Assembly: GCF_914271435.1 (NCBI RefSeq)
Contig: NZ_CAJZAI010000003.1
Location: 1-64,000, forward strand
Direction: 5' to 3'
From: Cupriavidus laharis
Lineage (GTDB): Bacteria > Pseudomonadota > Gammaproteobacteria > Burkholderiales > Burkholderiaceae
DNA: 64,000 nt
Part shown: positions 24,766 through 33,500 of the stretch, piece by piece
Layout: each line of letters begins with the position of its first letter
Position numbering within the stretch: the stretch's first letter is position 1
Program-made: the position numbers and the translations under genes
Notes under the pieces: generated by a model
The model's input: the letters and a program-made list of their open reading frames with translations, nothing else
Database searches by the model: none
What the model was told of the DNA's origin: nothing

Positions 24766-26655
24766 TCAGGTGGGAATGTCGCCGGCGATCTGCTGCAGCT
24801 TGAGCACCACGAACTCGGCCGGCTTCAGCGGCGCAAAGCCGACCAGGATATTGACGATGCCGAGGTTGATGTCCGCCTGCGTGGTGGTCTCGCTGTCGCA
24901 CTTGACGAAGTAGGCCTCGCGCGGCGTGCGGCCCTGGAATGCGCCCTGCCGGAACAGGCCCTGCAGGAAGGCGCCGATATTCAGGCGGATCTGGGCCCAG
25001 AGCGGTTCGTCGTTGGGTTCGAACACCACCCACTGCGTGCCGCGGTACAGGCTCTCTTCGAGGAACAGCGCCAGGCGCCGCACCGGGATGTACTTGTACT
25101 CGTCGGCCTGCGCGTCGGCGCCTTTCAGCGTGCGCGCGCCCCAGGCCACGCGGCCATAGGCGGGGAAACTGCGCAGCGCGTTGACGCCCTTGGGATTGAT
25201 CTGGCCATTCTCGCCGTCGTTGAGCGGCAGGGCCAGGTCGAGTACGCCGTTGAGCGTGGCATCGGTGCCGGCAGGCGCTTTCCACACGCCGCGCGTGGCA
25301 TCGGTGCGCGCGTAGATGCCGGCCAGCGTGCCGGACGGCGCCATGGCGCGCGGACGCAGGTCGTCCAGCGGATCGGCCAGGCGTACCGCGGGAAAGTAGA
25401 CCGCCGCGTTACGCGACTGCGTGGCGCCGTTGGCCCAGCCGGCGATATTCGACAGCGTCTTGCCCGCCGGCGCGTCGACGACATAGAACGCGCGCCGCTT
25501 CTCGCACAGGTCCACCGCCGCGGGGATGACGGCCGCGGCCTGCAGGTCCGTCATGTCGAAGGTTTCGGGGATGCTGAGGAGGTTGAACAGGTCGACGTCG
25601 AGCAGCGCGTTCATGCCGGTCTTCAGGGACGGACTGCCCACGATCTCGGCCGGGCCGCCGCGCGAGCCGTCCGCGCCCTTGGTCGGGGGCGCCAGGTCGG
25701 CCGCGTCGTCGGGGCGGTGCTGCGCATTGCCCGTGAATTCGCGGCCGCCGTTGGCCAGCCCGAGATGCAGGGCGCTGGCGAGGCCGCCAAACGCGCCGCC
25801 TGCCACCACGACGGCGGAGGCCTGGCCGGAAACCAGCGACGCCAGCCGCAGGCAACCGTTGCCCGCGGCGCCGTCGGCGCCGGATTCCGTGGCTTGCAGC
25901 ACGGCATTGAGGCCGGCTGCGCCGATGGCGTCATTGACCGCCGTCACGAGGTCGTCCATATCGCCCGGCGTGGCCGCCAGGGTCAGCCGGAACGGCGTAT
26001 TGCCGTTGGCGACGCCACCGATCACCAGGTCGCTCACGGCCAGCGGGAAGCTCACCGCGGTACTGACCGCGAAGCCGGGCTGGTTGAACGTCAGGCCTGC
26101 GCTGCGCGTGGCCCGCACCAGCGCCGAGGCATTGTTCACGACCGACTCCACATACTGCGAGGAGCCTGCGTTCATGTTGAGGTTGCGGTGCGTTTCCCTC
26201 GGCACCAGCGTTACCCCGTCGGCCTGCAGCTGCGAGACCACCAGGTTGAACTCCGCGTCCGGGTTGCGTGCGCCGGCGCGGTCGACGGTGAGGCGCAGGT
26301 CGTTGCCCCAGGCGCCGGGGCTTGCCGCGCTGACCTCCAGCACCGGGGCGGGGACGGTGTCCTCCAGCACCCATGCCGCGCTGGCGTAGCCCGTGGCCAC
26401 GCGCACGATGATGGCTTGCGTGCCGCCGTTGGAAAAGAACTGCCGTACAGCGTAGGACATCGGGCTGTCGCGGTCCAGGCCGCCGTAGGCGCGCTCGAAG
26501 TCGCCGAAGCTGGTCAGCGTCACGGGCTTGTCCGGCTCGCCTTTGCGCGCGTAGCCGACGAACGCCGTCACCGACGTGGCCACGCCAGTGATCGTGCGTA
26601 CGCCGCTGGGCACCTCTTCGATATAGACGCCGGGATAGTTCAGGGCAACGGGCAT
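24766..26655 (-). CDS. Tail sheath protein
   Basis: A 629-aa contractile sheath protein. It starts ALNYPGVYIEEVPSGVRTI, the standard sheath opening, then VTAFVGYARKGEPDKPV. The C-terminal domain has VNALRSFPAYGRVAWGART and YIPVRRLALFLEESLYRGTQW (key residues RRLxLFIExSLxxGTQWxVFEPN) and ends with VVLKLQQIAGDIPT. Residues about 100-330 form an extra beta-rich domain which would project outward. The size is above the 350-480 residues of many eCIS sheaths, and only one sheath gene is present. The ATG at 26655 has aaggag. As first gene it marks the promoter end of the operon. Confidence 0.95.
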   Translation of the reverse strand: MPVALNYPGVYIEEVPSGVRTITGVATSVTAFVGYARKGEPDKPVTLTSFGDFERAYGGLDRDSPMSYAVRQFFSNGGTQAIIVRVATGYASAAWVLEDTVPAPVLEVSAASPGAWGNDLRLTVDRAGARNPDAEFNLVVSQLQADGVTLVPRETHRNLNMNAGSSQYVESVVNNASALVRATRSAGLTFNQPGFAVSTAVSFPLAVSDLVIGGVANGNTPFRLTLAATPGDMDDLVTAVNDAIGAAGLNAVLQATESGADGAAGNGCLRLASLVSGQASAVVVAGGAFGGLASALHLGLANGGREFTGNAQHRPDDAADLAPPTKGADGSRGGPAEIVGSPSLKTGMNALLDVDLFNLLSIPETFDMTDLQAAAVIPAAVDLCEKRRAFYVVDAPAGKTLSNIAGWANGATQSRNAAVYFPAVRLADPLDDLRPRAMAPSGTLAGIYARTDATRGVWKAPAGTDATLNGVLDLALPLNDGENGQINPKGVNALRSFPAYGRVAWGARTLKGADAQADEYKYIPVRRLALFLEESLYRGTQWVVFEPNDEPLWAQIRLNIGAFLQGLFRQGAFQGRTPREAYFVKCDSETTTQADINLGIVNILVGFAPLKPAEFVVLKLQQIAGDIPT

Positions 26656-26810
26656 GGTGCGCTCCTTGCTGAGCGTGTTGCGGAAGGGGCGGCTAGGGCA
26701 ATGCCAGGACAACGCCCGACGAACGGAGATCCGGCGGATGAAACCTCGATGCCGTCATGCGCGGGGTGATCAGGCCGCGGACCGGGAAATTCCTGGTGGA
26801 GATGATTCTT

Positions 26811-26843
26811 TTTCCAATGCAACCACACAGATTGCATTGGAAA
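26811..26843. promoter_or_regulatory. Perfect 12-bp inverted repeat, candidate operator
   Basis: Left arm tttccaatgcaa and right arm ttgcattggaaa are exact reverse complements around a 9-base spacer (ccacacaga). The repeat lies about 155 bp upstream of the sheath start. There is no T-run on either side long enough for a good terminator, so binding by a dimeric regulator is the likelier reading. Confidence 0.55.
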
Positions 26844-27295
26844 TTCTTGAATGAAATCAGGAATTTTTCTGAGATATACCGATAAGTAATTGAGAAAGCC
26901 GATGGCTGATATCCGGGTATCATGGATCCACATTTCGGTCTTCCCCTTTGTAACTACTACAAGTTCCGGCGCTAGCTTGTCTGACCTGGCATGGGAGCGT
27001 CGATAAGAAGTCCAGAGGTACTCTAGGTTTTGCGGGGATGATGGGAAGTAGAATATTTTTACATCAGATTTAATGTATTTTTAAAATGTAAAGATTTCGA
27101 TACAAAACGAGAAATATCTCTTGCGAGACGCTAAGAGCGATCCGCAACATATAGCCTTATAAAGAAGATTGAGTTCAGTGCGCCGGATTTTGATCCTCGC
27201 ACAACAATTTCGGATTATTTTTTTTCTTGCCGGTGAACTGTTTCATGAATGTGACGAAGTAACGCCGCAGCAGATCTGATCTAGAAAGGCGTACG

Positions 27296-27323
27296 TTGCG
27301 CTTTGCTTTTGGCGCCATATAGT
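27296..27323 (+). promoter_or_regulatory. Candidate sigma70 promoter for the RHS cluster
   Basis: ttgcgc (27296-27301) and tatagt (27318-27323) are separated by 16 bases and lie about 78 bases ahead of the PhyH start. It is the only good -35/-10 pair I saw in front of the eight-gene run. The surrounding AT-rich DNA supports a regulatory role. Confidence 0.4.
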
Positions 27324-27400
27324 GACTCTGCCTGGCAAGATCAGCCTCTTGGCTCCCTGATCGCCGGTCCCGTCAAACCAGGATTCCGTGGGAGTGAGAG

Positions 27401-28213
27401 ATGAGACGCGTATTCAGGTCGCCAGAGCATAACGAAACGTTCCTCAACGAAGGGGCCGTTCTCGCGCAACTCCTGACTGAAGAAGAAGCGCATGCATTGC
27501 ATCGCTTTTACTGGCATGAGGCGCCATCTCCTGGGCTTGGGTTTCATGCGACGATGTTCAGCGATGATGCGGAATATCGTGCCCGTGTCGACGCAAAGAT
27601 TAAGGAATATCTGAGCCCGCGTCTTTCATTGTTTCTCGATGACTATCGCTGTGTTGTCGGCAATTTTGTCGTCAAGGAACATAGCCGTTCGGGAACCGAG
27701 GTTTCCGTGCATCAGGACTGGACCTTTGTCGATGAGCGTCTGATGCGTTCGGTCAATGTCTGGTGCCCTCTCGTCGACACGGATGCCTCGAACGGCGGGC
27801 AATCGATCTTCAAAGGCAGCCACCGGATCGTCGACGTTCTGCGTGGTCCTTATTTCCCGAACCCGTTCGTGACGCACGCCGAGACGATCGTCGAAAAGTA
27901 TCTGATGGACGTTCCGCTGCGCGCGGGGCAGGCGATTATCTACGATCACGCGCTGGTCCATGCCACGCCACCGAACCGGAGCCGGCAGACGCGCGTTGCG
28001 GCGAACATGGTACTGGTTCCGAGCGAGGCGCAACTGCTTCACTGCTATCTCGATCAAGACACCCCACGCGCCAGGCCAGAGATGTACGCAGTTGACGACG
28101 AGTTCTTCCTTCACAACAAGATCGGCGATCGGCCAGGCGGCCGCTTCCTCGGTCATGTCGATAACGCCATTCCGGCCATTGCCCTCGATCAGTTGCCGCT
28201 CGTCCCGGCGTGA
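27401..28213 (+). CDS. Phytanoyl-CoA dioxygenase family (PhyH) Fe(II)/2-oxoglutarate oxygenase
   Basis: A 270-aa protein with the PhyH metal-binding facial triad: VSVHQDWTFVD (His104, Asp106) and LVHATPPN (His187). The 2-oxoglutarate-binding Arg is probably Arg198 (QTRVAAN). The linking segment GGQSIFKGSHR (about 132-142) matches the family core GxLxxxPGSH. These enzymes hydroxylate lipids, amino acids or natural products. The ATG at 27401 has a gggag site (gtgggagtgagag). It is the first gene of the plus-strand cluster, 72 nt ahead of the next. The substrate is unknown, and a tailoring role in the cluster is an inference. Confidence 0.88.
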   Translation: MRRVFRSPEHNETFLNEGAVLAQLLTEEEAHALHRFYWHEAPSPGLGFHATMFSDDAEYRARVDAKIKEYLSPRLSLFLDDYRCVVGNFVVKEHSRSGTEVSVHQDWTFVDERLMRSVNVWCPLVDTDASNGGQSIFKGSHRIVDVLRGPYFPNPFVTHAETIVEKYLMDVPLRAGQAIIYDHALVHATPPNRSRQTRVAANMVLVPSEAQLLHCYLDQDTPRARPEMYAVDDEFFLHNKIGDRPGGRFLGHVDNAIPAIALDQLPLVPA

Positions 28214-28285
28214 CCCGGCCCAGCCGGCTGTCGCACCCGGCTCACGGTCAAATATCCCAACGTTGCGACAAAGGAGTCGTACGCA

Positions 28286-28777
28286 ATGACTAACGAGCAA
28301 ATGGAAGATTTCCTCGCCATCGGCGAGCAGTTGGGGCATAGCCGAACCCACCTCCTGGCGCGCGGTTCACAGACTTCAACGGTAACGGTGACAAATATCG
28401 AGCAGCTCCGCGCCCTGGTGCGTCCGCGCAACCCGCAACAATTGCAGGACCGTGAAGCCGATATCAGCCAGCGTTCCGCGGGAAGAGCAAGGACGCTTGC
28501 GGAACACATCGAATCGTACCTGTACGGCCAGGGCGAGCTTTCGACCTCGCAAGTGAAGGCAGCAAATGGGGGGCTGCCGGTGAACGTGCGTCTTGTGTCC
28601 GAGGGCACCTCCACGATGCCGCACGGCGAAACCGTGATCGGACCCAGCGCCGATCCCACCGTCTGGAATTGCGGAACGCTGAATTTCTATAGCGATTCCG
28701 TTCTGACGGTGAAGAACACGTACTTCACCCTTAACGTGCAGAACCTGGTGATGCAATACGTGGACCCCAAACACTAA
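28286..28777 (+). CDS. Unknown 163-aa protein
   Basis: I do not recognise this family. The N-terminal half is polar and helical (NEQMEDFLAIGEQLGHSRTH, later ISQRSAGRARTLAEHIESYL). The C-terminal half is beta-rich (GLPVNVRLVSEGTST, LNFYSDSVLTVKNTYFTLNV). There is no signal peptide, membrane segment or Cys pair beyond a single WNCG. A clear aaggag site precedes the ATG. It lies between the dioxygenase and the Gly-rich protein, so it belongs to the same transcript, and with the latter might form a structural or scaffold pair. This is speculation. Confidence 0.7.
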   Translation: MTNEQMEDFLAIGEQLGHSRTHLLARGSQTSTVTVTNIEQLRALVRPRNPQQLQDREADISQRSAGRARTLAEHIESYLYGQGELSTSQVKAANGGLPVNVRLVSEGTSTMPHGETVIGPSADPTVWNCGTLNFYSDSVLTVKNTYFTLNVQNLVMQYVDPKH

Positions 28778-28808
28778 GTAGCCAGCACGGATCGAACGGG
28801 AGACTCAT

Positions 28809-29519
28809 ATGCCTACTTATGGAATCGGAATCATGGGCGCGGTTCAGGATCCGCCGCCCAAGCCCGCGAAACAATCCCAGGGAAATACGCCGCCGCAGGC
28901 GAAGGAAGGAAAGTGTGTCTGGGGGGATTCGCATTGCATGCAAGACGGACAGAACGGCGGCGATGGTGCCATGGGCAATGCTGGAACGAACGGTACCAAC
29001 GGCGTCCAGGGTCTTGGTGCGCTTGCCGCGGAACTCAATATCACGACCCTGACAGGTTTCCTCGTCGTGGCATCGCAAGGCGGTCCCGGGCAGGACGGCG
29101 GTCCGGGAGGGGATGGTGCCGATGGCGGAAATGGCGGTAAGGGCGGTAACGGGCCTTCATGCCAGGCCGTAGGCTGTAGCGCGGGCAACGGCGGGAACGG
29201 AGCCAATGGCGCTGCCGGCGGGAATGGTGGCAACGGTGGGAATGGCGGCAACGCGCAGAAAGTCACCATCAACATCCCGTTGACCGGGGGCGGCACGATT
29301 TCCACCAACCCGGTGGCCGGTATTGTCGGGCAAGGCGGTATCGGTGGCCTTGGCGGCGATGTCGGTGCGGGCGGCGAGCCAGGAACGCACGGATACGGCG
29401 GGCACGACGGGAAGCGGGGTTCACCGGGCACGGCCGCGGGCGCGCGCGGCAATCCGGGGAATCCAGGTGCCACGATGGGCAACATTGGCATCATTGCCAT
29501 TGTGCCGCCTCGCAGCTGA
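28809..29519 (+). CDS. Gly-rich collagen-like protein
   Basis: A 236-aa protein in which about one third of residues are glycine. Two blocks of G-rich triplets or GNGG units dominate: DGGPGGDGADGGNGGKGG at about 100-115 and NGGNGANGAAGGNGGNGG at about 127-150. A more collagen-like GKRGSPGTAAGARGNPG stretch lies near the C-terminus (about 205-225). Between them are ordered beta segments (LNITTLTGFLVVASQGG, VTINIPLTGGGTISTN). The N-terminus has CVWGDSHC and there is a CQAVGC pair. There is no signal peptide. Such repeats usually make elongated structural proteins. The 31-nt spacing upstream and 8-nt spacing downstream place it in the operon. Confidence 0.72.
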   Translation: MPTYGIGIMGAVQDPPPKPAKQSQGNTPPQAKEGKCVWGDSHCMQDGQNGGDGAMGNAGTNGTNGVQGLGALAAELNITTLTGFLVVASQGGPGQDGGPGGDGADGGNGGKGGNGPSCQAVGCSAGNGGNGANGAAGGNGGNGGNGGNAQKVTINIPLTGGGTISTNPVAGIVGQGGIGGLGGDVGAGGEPGTHGYGGHDGKRGSPGTAAGARGNPGNPGATMGNIGIIAIVPPRS

Positions 29520-29527
29520 CCGCCGTC

Positions 29528-30586
29528 ATGCCGGTGCTCGGTGTGATCGCGATGGCGCCATACACGGACCGCTTGTTTCGCGGGCTGTTCGGCACCGTGG
29601 CATCACTGCTACCGGAGGGAGCAGGATATGCGCGTCAAGTCGCGGATATCCTGCTCCATCATCCTCCGGTCGATGCCGAAGCGGCGCACCCGTACTCCGA
29701 TCTTAACGTCAACGGCTCGCCGCTTCAGTTGCTGTTGTCGGCCAGGCCAACACGTTGGGAGGCCCGTCTGATCGCCGATCCGGCGTTCTATGAATCGGAT
29801 CCGCGGGTCCGTTGGCAAAAGAGCCTGGCGGCACTGGAGGCAACGCTCCGTGCTACCGGCGCCGAAGGACTGCGAGACCCGGTTCGACTGGCCCTGGAGT
29901 CCGTGATACCGCAGGATGAACTGGCGCTCCGCCAGTACCCGACCGGCATGATCCGCCTCGCCGCGGGACTCACTTCGCGCGGTGCCGCCGTCTATATGGG
30001 GGCACCGCATCGGGTGGATCGCTGGGATGTGGCACGGAGATGGGCCGCTTGCGTGCTCGGCTCGGCGGACACGGCTCTTGCGCTGATCGGTCGGCTCGAG
30101 CCGAATGCGACAGTCTTCGGCATGGGTGTGGAAGGCGCGAGCTTGCCGCACGCGCGGGCGAAGCTGTATTGGCGATTGCGGAAGTCCGTCCCGATCGACG
30201 CGTTCGGCGTGCCCTGGCTTTCCACTCCGGCGATGACCCGCTTTCTCGCCGCGGTACTTGGCGACGGGACCGTACCCCTGAACGCGCTCACGTTCTCCGC
30301 CGCGTTCGACGTCGTGGATGGCACGCTGACGGATATCAAGACCGATGTGTGCGTCGCGAACGCAGGTCTTGGCCTGCGCGATGCGCTGCATTGTGTCAAC
30401 GAGCAAGCCGCACTGCTCGGCCTGTCGCCACGGCCGCTCGACCGATGCAGTGAAGTGCTCGAGCAGCATCATGTCGATATCGGCTGCCTGGGGTTGGGAA
30501 GCGACAGCCGCGCCACGCACCGCCTCAATATTTACCTGCACCAGCGATACCCGGCTGCGAGCATTCCCCGATCAGACAGGTGGTGA
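29528..30586 (+). CDS. Unknown protein, weakly like ABBA-fold prenyltransferases
   Basis: A 352-aa soluble protein. I cannot assign it firmly. Features that recall ABBA (DMATS-type) prenyltransferases are an opening SDLNVNGSPLQLLLSARP (compare the DGTPxEFSL motif) and a rhythm of strands bearing a basic residue followed by aromatic or aliphatic positions: RAKLYWRL (about 213), DIKTDVCVANAGLG (about 273) and HRLNIYLHQRY (about 330). In true family members these inward basic residues bind the diphosphate. No DDxxD motif is present. The stop is 4 nt from the RHS start, so the two are probably co-expressed. A role in prenyl transfer is a low-confidence inference. Confidence 0.6.
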   Translation: MPVLGVIAMAPYTDRLFRGLFGTVASLLPEGAGYARQVADILLHHPPVDAEAAHPYSDLNVNGSPLQLLLSARPTRWEARLIADPAFYESDPRVRWQKSLAALEATLRATGAEGLRDPVRLALESVIPQDELALRQYPTGMIRLAAGLTSRGAAVYMGAPHRVDRWDVARRWAACVLGSADTALALIGRLEPNATVFGMGVEGASLPHARAKLYWRLRKSVPIDAFGVPWLSTPAMTRFLAAVLGDGTVPLNALTFSAAFDVVDGTLTDIKTDVCVANAGLGLRDALHCVNEQAALLGLSPRPLDRCSEVLEQHHVDIGCLGLGSDSRATHRLNIYLHQRYPAASIPRSDRW

Positions 30587-30590
30587 CGCC

Positions 30591-33500
30591 ATGAGCATCG
30601 AAACATCAGCCAATCCCATCGGCGTCGAGGAGGAATCGACAGTTCCGGAGCTGCGGACGTTCCAGACGCTCGACAGCTCGATCGGACGCATTTCGGAGAA
30701 CGTCAATCTGTTTCGCGGCGACGTGACCCTCTCGCTGGCTTTGCTTACGCTCGCGAATCGCGGCGGACTCGAGGTGGATGTCAGCCTGAACTACCAGAGC
30801 GACATTCTTTGGGAGGTCAGCACATGGAATCTCGAAAGTCCGACGTCCATAGTCGGACTGGGCTGGCAGTTGCCCTACGAGATGATTCAGCTCGATATCC
30901 ATAATTCGGTCTCGCCATTCGACGACGCGTACTACCTCAGCAGCACGGACGGATCGCAGAGCCAGCTCCGTCTGACGTCGCAGACCGCCGACGTGTGGAC
31001 TTTCGAGTCGGAAGATTTCGACTTTTCCACCATTCTTTACTACCCGAAAAAAGAGATCTGGAAGATCACGGATACGTCCGGCCTGACTCGCATCTATGGT
31101 GCTGACGTTGCAGCGGGCGATAGCCCGGCAGCGTTGCGCAATGCGATCAAGTGGGGCGGAGCGGACGGCAACTGGACCGACAGCAGCGTCCAGCTGGGGC
31201 AAAGCAACTTCCCGATCAGCTGGAATCTTGCCCGTGTGCGCAATCAATGGGGTGACGAGATCCAGTTCGGCTACTCGCAGTTTCCCGACGATGCGATCCA
31301 GATCGGCGGCCCCGGCGGGAACTACTTTACACGTGCCTCTTATCTGACAAGGATCACCGACCCGGCGGGACGTATCGTCACGTTCAACTACGCGGCCAAG
31401 ACCTACAACGACACGATCCGCGAATACGAGGCGCCGCACGTCAGCCCCAATCCGGCGGGGCCTTACGCCTTCCAGGACCGCTATGAAACAAGGTTCCTCG
31501 ACAGCATCGACGTCAGCCAGAAAACCGCGGGTGTCGTGCATGACTTGTTTACCATCCGCCTTGCCTACCTTGTTCAAAATCTCGCCGATCCCGCGACACC
31601 GGGTGATCCGCGTTACCTGTACAAGCGGTATCTCGCCGGCATTACCACGGTGAATGCCGATGGCAAGATCCTGCCCGGCTTGCAGTTCACGTATTACGAC
31701 GGTTCGCTGGCGGCGAGGGACAATGCGGCGGTAGTCCATCGCGGCGCGATCGAGAGCATCACCTTTCCGGATGGCAGCGTTGCAACCTACAAGTACACCT
31801 GGCAGCCGGTTGTCAGTACCTCGCTCGACTGCACGATGCAGAGTTCGGACCCGAACTGGATCGCAGGCGTTCCACGTTTCTGGTTCGCGCCAGACTATCT
31901 GGTCATCACTTACTACGACGAAATCAACTCGAACAAGCTGACCGTTGCCGTCTATGACTGGAACGGTCGGTGGCTGGTCTCCAGGCCCGTCGTCACGAAT
32001 CTTCCCTTTAGCCTCGACCTGAATTCGCTTCAGGTCAATTTGCAGGAGGAGAACTTCTCGGTCTCATATCGCCTGACCGGGGCCGGCACGAACGGTGTGC
32101 TTCAAACCTACGCGGTACGCCGCGCTTTCGGCCAGTACGGGCGATGGGAAGCCGTTCAGTTGGCGATGCCGGATCTGCTGGCGCCCGATGCGCCGTACCA
32201 GGTGGTAACGGGCCGTGGATTCGTTGTCGCCGCCGCCATGGGTGTCTCGGAGCTTTGCCGGTACACCTGGAATCCGCGCTCGAAACAGTGGGTGTCCGAT
32301 CCGCTTTATATCTCCACGGTACTCGCCGGCGAATGGGTGCTCGGCGCGGCAAACAACTTCCTCACGGTTTGCCAGTATCAGCCCGGCGCACCGCTGTCGT
32401 TGTCGTTCTACTACTACGATGTGGCGACGCTCGCGTGGAACGACAATCTTCCTCCGCTCGACAGTCTTCCAACCTATGTCTGGCAGAAGGACCTGCCGAA
32501 GCTCTCCTGGAGCCTTTCCGATACCTTCGCGACGACCACGTACATCACCAGTGCGAACTCGGTTCAGGAGACCTTCAACTACGAAGTCCGCATCTATCCG
32601 TGGGATATCCATTTCCAGGCTTTGCCGTCACCGAATCCGGTCGTCGGCACGGATATTCCGGCGAGCACGCTGGAGCCGGTTGCGGTTTCGCTCGCCGACG
32701 GCAGCATGATCGGCAATGTGGGCAACCTGCGCCGGTTTGACGGCATCCACTGGAATTCGGGCACGCTCGGGCAATTCGGTTCGGGCACGGACGTTGCGCA
32801 GTTTGCGTTTGGGGACGATCTGGCGGTCGGCATCAGCTCGGTCCATGGCGTGATCGGTGTCTACAACGCCTACCAGGGCACGTTCGCGCAAGTTCCGGTC
32901 GCCGCGGGATCCGGCGGGCCGGCTGCGCCGACCATCAACGCCCCCTACGTGACGGTGCGCAACCTGATCTATCAGCAGATGCCAACCGGCGACCTCAGGT
33001 TGCTGAACGAGCAACTGCCGCTGGATGCCGTGTCGGTCTCGAACCAGGCGCCGCTGTTTCTCGCCTATGGGCGGGCCGACGGCAGCTCCTTCGTGTGGAC
33101 GATGAAAAACGGCGTGCTGGCTGCGAATCCTGTGCAAGTGCAAGGCAGCATCTTCCCGGACAACGACGGGCCAGGTACGGACCTTACCGGAGCCTTTGCC
33201 TTCGCCACGTTCACCGGCGTGTCATTCGACTCGCCCAGCAGCATTACGCTGCACCGCGTGTTGTTCCAGTCGTATCGCGGACCGATGTACAGCTTCGTGG
33301 TGTCGTCGGTCGAAGTGACGGATGGCATGGGTGTCACATCGGGCTCCGTGTTCGACTACAACCCCCCGGGAGCAACCGGAACAGTCAGTCCCTATGGCCT
33401 GTCGACGCAGTTTTCCTGCGTGAAGGCAGCGATGGGCACGACGCAGGCAGGCACCGCTCCGTTCGGCTATTCGATATATCGCTACTTCGACGGTATGAGT

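Larger units (their letters stand above)
26656..27400. other. AT-rich divergent intergenic region
   Basis: The 745 bases separate the minus-strand eCIS operon and the plus-strand RHS cluster. The middle part, about 26800-27270, is clearly AT-rich against a GC-rich genome (runs such as tttttaaaatgtaaag and attattttttttcttg). It contains a perfect inverted repeat (26811-26843), a smaller one (ttgta-actac-tacaa, about 26950-26965) and a promoter-like site near the PhyH gene. No supported gene was found. Confidence 0.7.

Noticed and set aside
270..26655. Type VI secretion system
   Set aside because: There are no TssJ/L/M membrane-complex, Hcp or ClpV genes, whereas AAA+ Afp15-like, DUF4255 and DUF4157 proteins are eCIS markers.
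26811..26843. Inverted repeat as a transcription terminator
   Set aside because: It lies in a promoter region upstream of both operons with no strong T-run after the stem on either strand.
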